Assembly: GCA_015661985.1 (NCBI GenBank)
Contig: DQVB01000327.1
Coordinates: 1 to 22,161, forward strand
From: Planctomycetota bacterium
GTDB lineage: Bacteria; Planctomycetota; Planctomycetia; Pirellulales; Thermoguttaceae
Direction of reading: 5' to 3'
Length of the DNA stretch: 22,161 bases
The position numbers and the translations under genes were made by a program. This document shows positions 1-6,699 of the stretch, one piece after another (position 1 is the stretch's first letter; each line of letters starts with the position of its first letter). Below the pieces are notes generated by a model. That model was not told the DNA's origin and searched no databases. It saw nothing but the letters and a program-made list of their open reading frames with translations.

Positions 1-102
1 CTACGCGGTGGAGACAGCCTGGGTCGGTGGCCCCGTGCCCCCCCGAGAAGAAGCGGTGTGGCGCCGAGCCCCCCCGTGCTCAAGCAGCCGAGCCGCTGGG
101 GA

Positions 103-1713
103 TCAATCGAGCGGGAATTCTGCTTCGGTGCTTTGCTTCTGGTAGATGGGCATGTAGCGGTAATAGACCTCCAGCACCATGGCGCACATGGCGGTGTGAT
201 AGAGCCGTCCACCTTTGCTGTCGGCATGCCCTTTGCCGTTCCCCAGAAACCAACTGCCCCGTTCGTGTCCCTTGCGGGCTTGGGTGCGAACCAGGTAATC
301 GCGCATCTGGGCGTTCCACTTCTTCCACTCTTGGCCGCCCCAGTGGCGCAATACCTGGGTGGCGTAATAGTTGTAGTAGACGTTGCTCTTGTCCGGGCCC
401 TGTTGGCTGAGCCACTTGACGCCACGCTGGAGGGCAGGGTTGTTCTTTTTCCAGCCCAGGTACATGCGGCAGAGCAGGCCGATGGCCGTGGTGGCCGGGC
501 GCCCCGCTTGGGGCCCGGTATAGCCGTACTGGGCTCCACCTTGGGCTTGCACGGAATCCAGGAACGCAGACGCCTTCCGCACCGTGACCGGGGGTACACG
601 GAGGTAGGCCATGTGTGCGCTTTTCAGCGCCATCAGTTGCCAGCCGACCACCGACGTGTCACCTGGCTGGCCCGGCTCGTAGCGCCAGCCCCCGCCGAAT
701 GGATCCTGGGCTGCGCAAACGAACTCGATCGCCTTTTGGGCTGGCAAGTACAGGGTCTTGTCGCGCGTCATCGCATAGGCTTCGCACAGGGCGATGGCGG
801 CGAGCCCATGGGAGTACATTCGCCCGCCCTTGTCGTAGAGCTTGCCGCCCCGCGCGGTTACCTGCATGTGGCTGATGAGGTAATAGAGACCGCGGCGAAT
901 TTGTTCCCGATAGTCGCCCTCCAGGTGCGTCTGGCCGGCCCCTAGGATCGGCAGCAGGGCCATGGCTGTCGCCCCGTTCCGCGCGTTGTCCAAGCTGCCT
1001 GGGTTGCGGCACATCCCCCGGCACTGAGGGGCCACCGTGTGCTTGAAACTCCAGCTCCCGTCGGCCAACTGGTGGGCGGCCAACCATTTCAAGGCCAAGG
1101 CCACGGCCTGCTCGCTCTCCGCCGTGCCGCCTCCGTCGGCCAACATCTGGGCCTTGCCCCTGCCGCGGCCGGAAAAGGCGTCGCCCGAATAGGCCCCCAG
1201 GGTGGCCAGCAAGTCATTGCGCGGCGCGTGCTCCAGCCCGATGTCGCTCAGCTCCACGGCCAAGGCCGCCGAGCTCAGGTCGTCGGCCGGTGACATCTCC
1301 AGCGGCTCCGGGTGGGAAACCGTCTCCAGGGTGGTCACGTCGGTGACGGTCAGCTCAAGCGGCTCCGGCGGCTCGTCCAACAGATCCTCAAGCGACTCGA
1401 CCGGCTCGGCCTCCGTCGGGGCGACCACCAGCTGCCGCACCGCATCGGCCGTCTGGGGCGGAAGCGTCAACAGCCCCAGCACCAGAAGCGCCACGGCGTG
1501 GAAGACCATGCTCACCAGCCAGCTCGGCGTGGCGCGCAGGACCCCCCGCAACCGGGGCCCCAACCCTGAGGTAGGCCGATGCCCGTCGGCCGCCGGGACG
1601 CCTTCCCGTCGGGTAGGCGCATCGACAGCCGCGTCGGTTGCCTCCAGCCGCGATCGACGGGGGATAACCGCCGATCGCTCCGTTGTGATTTGGGTCGTCT
1701 GTTGGCCCGTCAT
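103..1713 (-). CDS. TonB-like membrane-anchored squalene-cyclase-type toroid protein (paralogue 1)
   Basis: The 536-residue product has a polar N-terminus (1-64), one membrane segment (about 65-84) with an SxxxH motif (Ser68, His72), a Pro/Glu-rich acidic linker (about 95-145) and a C-terminal alpha/alpha-toroid region (about 203-525). The toroid shows a QW-type motif at 215-221 (Q-x3-G-x-W), a second QDPxGGGW element near 336 and the segment GDTSVVGW near 351. It resembles planctomycete proteins annotated as prenyltransferase/squalene oxidase repeat proteins. The DxDD motif of squalene-hopene cyclases is absent, so cyclase activity is unlikely; the substrate is unknown. The topology predicts a periplasmic toroid. 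I chose the ATG at 1713 because an AAGG sits nine bases upstream; the in-frame GTG at 1722 would abut that AAGG. It is a tandem paralogue of the gene at 2034-3566. Coding status is nearly certain; function is not. Confidence 0.9.
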   Translation of the reverse strand: MTGQQTTQITTERSAVIPRRSRLEATDAAVDAPTRREGVPAADGHRPTSGLGPRLRGVLRATPSWLVSMVFHAVALLVLGLLTLPPQTADAVRQLVVAPTEAEPVESLEDLLDEPPEPLELTVTDVTTLETVSHPEPLEMSPADDLSSAALAVELSDIGLEHAPRNDLLATLGAYSGDAFSGRGRGKAQMLADGGGTAESEQAVALALKWLAAHQLADGSWSFKHTVAPQCRGMCRNPGSLDNARNGATAMALLPILGAGQTHLEGDYREQIRRGLYYLISHMQVTARGGKLYDKGGRMYSHGLAAIALCEAYAMTRDKTLYLPAQKAIEFVCAAQDPFGGGWRYEPGQPGDTSVVGWQLMALKSAHMAYLRVPPVTVRKASAFLDSVQAQGGAQYGYTGPQAGRPATTAIGLLCRMYLGWKKNNPALQRGVKWLSQQGPDKSNVYYNYYATQVLRHWGGQEWKKWNAQMRDYLVRTQARKGHERGSWFLGNGKGHADSKGGRLYHTAMCAMVLEVYYRYMPIYQKQSTEAEFPLD

Positions 1714-1767
1714 GGGGCCCACCCTTCTCGGCTATCGTCCCAGATCAACGACGTTCGCCCTTCATTG

Positions 1768-1796
1768 ATTGTGCTCGGTGAAGCGATCCGCCACAA
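1768..1796 (-). promoter_or_regulatory. candidate sigma70-type promoter for toroid paralogue 1
   Basis: On the minus strand, TTGTGG (1791-1796) and CACAAT (1768-1773) are separated by 17 bases, about 55 bases before the ATG at 1713. The matches to the consensus are 3/6 and 4/6, so this is only suggestive. It would let this copy be transcribed independently of the upstream paralogue. Confidence 0.25.
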
Positions 1797-2007
1797 GCAA
1801 ACTGCCCGGCTCGATCGCCACCCATGGCGCAAGGCACCACCCCGATATGGCCATGATCCACCGTTGTCGCACCACCTGCCGCAGCGCACTTTCCCTTTCG
1901 GGGTGCATCGCCGCGCCCGCTTTCGCCTCCTGCTCTACGCCCATGGGCTCCAAGCCTGCCGACGGCTCAACGGCCCAAGCAGGTCCCGAGCCGAGGTGCG
2001 CCGAGGC

Positions 2008-2025
2008 GGCCTGGCCAGCCAGGCC
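2008..2025 (-). terminator. hairpin downstream of toroid paralogue 2
   Basis: Perfect inverted repeat GGCCTGG / CCAGGCC with a 4-base loop, starting 8 bases past the stop codon of the gene ending at 2034. Its position and 7-bp GC-rich stem suit a transcription stop or an mRNA-stabilising hairpin. No T-run follows on the minus strand, so it is not a canonical intrinsic terminator. Confidence 0.4.
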
Positions 2026-2033
2026 CCAGGCGG

Positions 2034-3566
2034 TCAATCCAACGGGAAGTCCGCTTCGGTGCTCTGTTTGCGGTAGATGGGCATGTGGCGATAGTAGACT
2101 TCCAAGACCATGGCGGACATGGCCGTGTGGTACAGACGGCCGCCTTGGCGAGTGCCGTGACCGCTGTCGGCAAAGAACCAACTCCCCTTTTCGTGGCCCC
2201 GTTGGGCTTGGGACTCGACCAGCTGATCGCGCATCACGGCGTTCCATTTCGTCCATGGTTCGCCTTCCCAGTGGCGCATCACTTGAGTGGCATAGTAGTT
2301 GTAGTACATGTCACGCGACGGTCCCCGCTTGCTCAGCCACTGGATCCCGCGCTGGAGGGCGGGGTTGTCCCTTTTCCACCCCAGGTACATGCGGCAAAGC
2401 AGCCCCACGGCCGTGGTGGCCGGGCCCGCCCCCGGACCGGTGTAGCCGTAGTTGGCTCCGCCGTTCGACTGGACACTGTCCAAGAACAAGGACGCTTTGC
2501 GTGCCACCACTGGCGGAACCTGCAGGTAGGCCATATGGCCACTTTTCAGCGCCATGAGCTGCCAGCCCACCACCGAGGTGTCGCCCGGCGTTTGGGGTCG
2601 GTATCGCCATCCACCGCCGATCGGGTCCTGGGCAAAACAAATGAAATTCAACGCCTGCTGAGCGGCCGAATACAAAATCTTGTCACGGGTCATCCCGTAG
2701 GCTTCACACAACACGATGGCGCAAATCCCATGGGAATACATGTTCCCGCCGGGTTCGTTGAACGCTGCGCCACCTGGCTCGCGCTTCGTGTGCGAAATCA
2801 AATAGTACAGGCCTCGCCGCACCACATCCCGGTACTGGCCCTCCTTGTGCGTCTGGCCGGCGCCCAGGAACGGCAATAGCGCCAAGCCGGTTGCGGCGTT
2901 GCGCGCCTTGGGCAGGCTGCCCGGGTTGCGGCACTGGCCCCGACATTGAACCGCCCGGGTGTGATCAAAGCTCCATCCGCCGTCGGGCATCTGGTGGGCA
3001 GCCAGCCATCGCAGGGCCATGGCCACGGCCCGTTCGCTCCCCTCGGTGCCCCCGGCTTGGGCCAACATCTGCTGCTTGCCCTTTCCCCGGCCGGAAAAAG
3101 CATCGCCTGTGAACGCCCCCATGACGGTCAAAAGGTCGTTGCGCGGCGCTTGTTCCAAGCCGATGTCACTGAGCTCTACCGCCTGGGGCGCCGCTGCCAA
3201 ATCGTCGGCCGTTGAAACTTCGAGCGGCTCCAGGTGGGAAACGGTCTCCAGAGTGGTCACGTCGGTGACCGTCAGGTCGAGCGGCTCGAGGGGCTCGTCC
3301 AGGATGTCCTCAAGCGATTCGACCTCCTCCTGTTCCGAGGGCGACACCACCAATTGACGGATCGCCTCGGCCGCTTGAGGCTCCAGGGTCAACAGACCCA
3401 GGCAGACCAGCCCCACGGCGTGGACCACCATGCTCACGAGCCAACCCGGTGTGGCTCGGAGCAGCGACCGGAGCCACTCCCCGGCCCCCGCTGCTTCCAC
3501 AGCCGGTACCTCCAGGGTGGTCTGTGAAGTGACGGCAGTCGTGCCTGCCGAAGCCTCGTGCGACAT
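2034..3566 (-). CDS. TonB-like membrane-anchored squalene-cyclase-type toroid protein (paralogue 2)
   Basis: A 510-residue protein built like its neighbour: short cytosolic N-terminus (1-41), membrane anchor (42-61) with SxxxH at Ser45/His49, acidic linker, then an alpha/alpha-toroid domain (about 180-500) with a QW-type motif at 192-198, QDPxGGGW near 313 and GDTSVVGW near 328. From the anchor to the C-terminus it aligns almost without gaps to the other copy, including a shared CRGxCRNPGS segment and a nearly identical tail ending in FPLD. The N-terminal cytosolic parts do not align. No DxDD cyclase motif is present. The start is the ATG at 3566, preceded by GGAGG with 5-base spacing; an upstream in-frame TTG at 3578 overlaps that site and is not credible. 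A lone gene about 430 bases beyond the export/kinase/polymerase unit, its link to polysaccharide is positional only. Confidence 0.92.
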   Translation of the reverse strand: MSHEASAGTTAVTSQTTLEVPAVEAAGAGEWLRSLLRATPGWLVSMVVHAVGLVCLGLLTLEPQAAEAIRQLVVSPSEQEEVESLEDILDEPLEPLDLTVTDVTTLETVSHLEPLEVSTADDLAAAPQAVELSDIGLEQAPRNDLLTVMGAFTGDAFSGRGKGKQQMLAQAGGTEGSERAVAMALRWLAAHQMPDGGWSFDHTRAVQCRGQCRNPGSLPKARNAATGLALLPFLGAGQTHKEGQYRDVVRRGLYYLISHTKREPGGAAFNEPGGNMYSHGICAIVLCEAYGMTRDKILYSAAQQALNFICFAQDPIGGGWRYRPQTPGDTSVVGWQLMALKSGHMAYLQVPPVVARKASLFLDSVQSNGGANYGYTGPGAGPATTAVGLLCRMYLGWKRDNPALQRGIQWLSKRGPSRDMYYNYYATQVMRHWEGEPWTKWNAVMRDQLVESQAQRGHEKGSWFFADSGHGTRQGGRLYHTAMSAMVLEVYYRHMPIYRKQSTEADFPLD

Positions 3567-4002
3567 CGCCGCCTCCAAAACCAGATCAGCAGCCTGCGGG
3601 TGGCCGTCCCACGGCTCCGCCCGAAGCCTGCCGCGACAAGGCTCCCGCCCGGAGTCTCTCGGGCCCTCCGCCTGCGCCCACCATAGGCCTCCCGCCGCGG
3701 CCGGCTCCCGTACGAAGCCAGCCGCTGCCCTTTATCAGTATACCGCCAGTTCCCCCGGCTGGATAACCCTCCGCCGGGACGCTGACGCTCCCCGTTCGAG
3801 CATTCCGCCACTGCTTCCTTCGGACGCCTTAGAGCCGAGTGTTCCCCCGCCCGACGGCTGGCAAAGGACGGGAGTCTTGTTCACCACGGGTCAGGCTGTC
3901 CGCGGAGCCGCTCGACGAAGCGGGCAAGCCAAGCTCCGGGGGGCGGATCGGGCTCGCAGGGCGGCTTGAAGACACCGCGGATCGGGCAACTGCCCCCATC
4001 GG
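3567..4002. other. gene-free gap between the TPR polymerase and the toroid genes
   Basis: No gene is supported in these 436 bases. Small inverted repeats occur at 3908-3923 (CCGCT/AGCGG) and 3984-3995 (GGGC/GCCC, eight bases past the stop of the upstream gene). A candidate minus-strand promoter is listed separately. The gap suggests that the toroid genes are transcribed apart from the polymerase gene. Confidence 0.55.
3737..3766 (-). promoter_or_regulatory. candidate promoter for toroid paralogue 2
   Basis: The minus strand carries TATACT (3737-3742), a 5/6 match to a -10 box, with a weak TTATCC (3761-3766, 3/6) 18 bases upstream. The implied start lies about 165 bases before the ATG at 3566. 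A GGAAC lies between the two boxes and could instead suggest an ECF-type -35, so the sigma class is undecided. Confidence 0.3.
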
Positions 4003-6699
4003 TTACCGCAGCGAAGCGTCTGGCCGTTGGCCCATGCGCAGTCGCCGGTCGGCGGCCGTCTCCACTAGGCGCCGCAGGCTGGCGTCGTCGGGGCGCAGTC
4101 GCAAGCACCAGCGTAGATGTTGCTCCGCTTCGGCGTAGCTGCCCGTCTCGTAAAGACAGCGGCCCAGCGCCATTCGCACGTCGTAGCCGGCCGGGTCGGC
4201 ATCCAGTGCCTGGCGGAGGCAGCGAAGGCGTTCTTCCCGTTGTTCCAACCGGCGGTACATCTCCGCTGCCTGGAGCCAGAGACCGGCCGCCTCGTGGGCC
4301 GGAGATTGCTGGGCCTTTTGCTCCCACAAGCCGGCCAGGCGTTTGCGCACCGCAGCGACACCTTGTTCGTCCTGCTGCCTTTCCATCATAGCCAGCAGTC
4401 GGAGCAGATCGGCCTCGCCCAAGGAGAACGTGTCCAAGAGGAACTGGATGGGCACCTTCCCGGCCAGAAGGCTGAGCACTTCTTGTGCTGTATCCTCGCT
4501 GGCCCGCAGGGCCTGCTTCCAGAAGCTGACCGCCCTGTCGAAGTCACCTCTGAGGATAGCGTCCTTGCCCGCGGCCAACAGCACCCAGCCGTTGGACGGG
4601 CGCACGGCAAGAGCCTGTTGCAGAAGCGCTTCGGATGATATCGCCCCGGGACCTCGGAGAAACGACAGCTGGCCCACGTACAGGTACACTTCGCCCTGCA
4701 GTGGGCAGAGCCGCAGCGCGTGCCGGGCGTGATACCACGCCGCATACAGGTGCTTGCGTCGGTGGCCGAAAGCCCGTCGCAGCCAATCGTTCAGCTCGGC
4801 CGCCGAACGGAAGTGGGAAGCCTCCACCGTCTGTCGCACCTGCTCCACGTCGAACGGCTGGATCTCTCCGCTCCGAGGGCAGTCGAACAGCTGGATGTGC
4901 ACCGACGCCAAGCGGGCGTGGGCGCGCCCGTGCCCGGGCTGAGACTTGACGACCTGAGCCAGCGTTTCGGCCATTTCGGCGAGCAATTGGTAACGGTCTT
5001 CCGGTTCGGCGCCGGCAAGCGCCTTGCTCAGTTTCAGATAGCGGTGCCAATGCGGTTCGGCCAGACAGGCGGCCAGCCGGTTGGGGATCATCAGCCCGGC
5101 CGCAAGCAAGAGGCTACCGATGACCACCAGCCACGTGGAGCGGGACAAACTCCGGCATGGGTCCCGAGCACCCGGGCCTTCGCGCGTCCACTGCCACAAT
5201 CGGCTGGCGCAGGCTGCCAGGATGACCACGGCCACCATGCAGCCGGGCACGTACCAGACGAAATCGACCGCGGAATGGATGAAGCTGGCTGCCAGTGCGG
5301 GAGCCACCGCAGCCACACACGCCGAGACCCGCTGTGACGTCGATCGGCGATAGGCCCCCACGCACCAGGACGCGCACAGAGCCCCGGCCCCAAACACCAG
5401 GGCCAGGCCCACCGCCCCGGCCTCCACGGCGATCTGTACATATCCGCTTTCCGCGTGCGTGGCCTCCAGCTTGCTGAACGGGCCGCCGAACGGCAGGTAC
5501 ACGGGACTGACCTCGACGTGGGTACCCAGGCCCGTGCCGATGATGGGAAAACGGCGGAAGGCTTCCACACCAGCGCGCCATACGGTGCGACGCCCTTGGT
5601 GCCTGTCCAAGTCGCTGATGGACCGGAAGTCATCCAGACGCGCGGCCAGCTGGTCGTAGCCATAGATCCCCAGGCAGGCGACCACGAACAGCGCGGCCAC
5701 GAGCACATAGCCGACTGTGGCGGCACCTACCAGGCGCCTGCGGTACAGGATGAAAAACGACAGGGCGGCCGCCGTCAGGATGGTAACGGCTCCGCCTCGA
5801 GAGAGCGACAGGAGGCCTGCAAAGACGGCCAGGCCCACCGCCGCGCCCCGCAGTACCAGCGAACCGTCCGGCCCGGTATCAGCGCGGCAGAAGGATACTC
5901 GGCGATGTGGCCGTCCATTCCACGCCCCGTGGTAAAACCACCAGAGCATCGGCCCCAGACCCACTGCCACGAAATGGGCGAAGTGGTTGCGGTTGGTGAA
6001 CGACCCGGCCAGGGCCGCATCGGGCCGCGCGAACGGATGCTCGTAAACCCAGAAGTACTTCCCGTTGGTGGTGAAGTAGTGGACCAGGGCCAGCGGCGCC
6101 ATGAACAACACCGCCAGGGCGATCCACCGCAGCAACCACTCCACGTCCCTGACGCTCCGCACGCGTTGAACGGTCACCACGAACAGCAGCACGAAAGAGC
6201 TCAACAGAACCAACGCCCGACGCGTCAGCCAAGGGGCCAGAGACAGGGTGTCCCAAACGCCCAAAGGCGACTTGGCGTCCGGCGACCACATGCTTAGCGT
6301 TTCGTAAAGGCGCGGCGATAGCTTGTCCAGAACCGCGGCAGGGAGGGGAGCCAGCTGGACCACGGCCAGGACGAGGGCCGCGGCCAGCAGAAGCAGCCCA
6401 CCGCAGCGCGCCCACCCGGTTTGCGTCCCCAGCACGCCTCGCAGCGACCACGCCGCGGCTATGCCGACCGAGACGATGGCCAGCACGAGCTGCCCCAGAG
6501 CCGTGCGACCTCCGAGAAGAAGCGGAACGGCAAATACCAGCGTCACCAGCCCGACGTCGACGCACCGGGCCAACCAACGGTCCAGTTTTTGTTCTATGCC
6601 CTCCGGCTGCGAATCGCCGATCACAACACACGTTCCATTCAGCAGAGGAGATTGTCGCCGGCCGCCTCGTGCCCGCCCCTGCGCGTTACGCCGCCTCAC
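4003..6699 (-). CDS. O-antigen ligase/polymerase (Wzy_C type) with C-terminal TPR domain
   Basis: 898 codons from the GTG at 6699. Residues about 45-545 are strongly hydrophobic, with roughly a dozen membrane segments and hallmarks of the O-antigen ligase/Wzy family: NRNHFAHF (237-244), SLSRGGA (298-304), GTGLGTH (388-394) and HAESGYVQIAVEAGAVGL (415-432). Residues about 555-890 are soluble, helical and TPR-like, ending with a clear repeat (about 838-871). Proteins of this build polymerise or transfer lipid-linked glycans on the periplasmic face; the TPR part probably binds a partner. The GTG overlaps the end of the kinase gene by 14 bases, suggesting translational coupling. The first 25 residues are Arg-rich and unlike the family, so the GTG at 6624 (873 residues) may be the true start. 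Polymerase versus ligase cannot be settled from sequence. Confidence 0.93.
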   Translation of the reverse strand: MRRRNAQGRARGGRRQSPLLNGTCVVIGDSQPEGIEQKLDRWLARCVDVGLVTLVFAVPLLLGGRTALGQLVLAIVSVGIAAAWSLRGVLGTQTGWARCGGLLLLAAALVLAVVQLAPLPAAVLDKLSPRLYETLSMWSPDAKSPLGVWDTLSLAPWLTRRALVLLSSFVLLFVVTVQRVRSVRDVEWLLRWIALAVLFMAPLALVHYFTTNGKYFWVYEHPFARPDAALAGSFTNRNHFAHFVAVGLGPMLWWFYHGAWNGRPHRRVSFCRADTGPDGSLVLRGAAVGLAVFAGLLSLSRGGAVTILTAAALSFFILYRRRLVGAATVGYVLVAALFVVACLGIYGYDQLAARLDDFRSISDLDRHQGRRTVWRAGVEAFRRFPIIGTGLGTHVEVSPVYLPFGGPFSKLEATHAESGYVQIAVEAGAVGLALVFGAGALCASWCVGAYRRSTSQRVSACVAAVAPALAASFIHSAVDFVWYVPGCMVAVVILAACASRLWQWTREGPGARDPCRSLSRSTWLVVIGSLLLAAGLMIPNRLAACLAEPHWHRYLKLSKALAGAEPEDRYQLLAEMAETLAQVVKSQPGHGRAHARLASVHIQLFDCPRSGEIQPFDVEQVRQTVEASHFRSAAELNDWLRRAFGHRRKHLYAAWYHARHALRLCPLQGEVYLYVGQLSFLRGPGAISSEALLQQALAVRPSNGWVLLAAGKDAILRGDFDRAVSFWKQALRASEDTAQEVLSLLAGKVPIQFLLDTFSLGEADLLRLLAMMERQQDEQGVAAVRKRLAGLWEQKAQQSPAHEAAGLWLQAAEMYRRLEQREERLRCLRQALDADPAGYDVRMALGRCLYETGSYAEAEQHLRWCLRLRPDDASLRRLVETAADRRLRMGQRPDASLR

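Larger units (their letters stand above)
1714..2033. other. gene-free gap between the two toroid paralogues
   Basis: About 320 bases with no convincing gene. Open frames here are extensions or antisense shadows of the flanking genes. It holds a strong hairpin just after the upstream paralogue and a candidate minus-strand promoter for the downstream one, both listed separately. Confidence 0.6.

Noticed and set aside
58..945. 295-codon open frame on the plus strand opposite toroid paralogue 1
   Set aside because: It is antisense to a gene with clear repeat motifs and a paralogue; its length follows from GC-rich codon use, and it resembles no protein family.
103..3566. Annotation of the toroid proteins as functional squalene-hopene cyclases
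   Set aside because: Neither protein contains the DxDD catalytic motif, and both are membrane-tethered by an N-terminal helix unlike these enzymes.
5455..6297. 280-codon plus-strand frame opposite the TPR polymerase
   Set aside because: The translation is His/Gln/Arg/Pro-rich and domain-free, whereas the minus strand encodes clear O-antigen ligase motifs.
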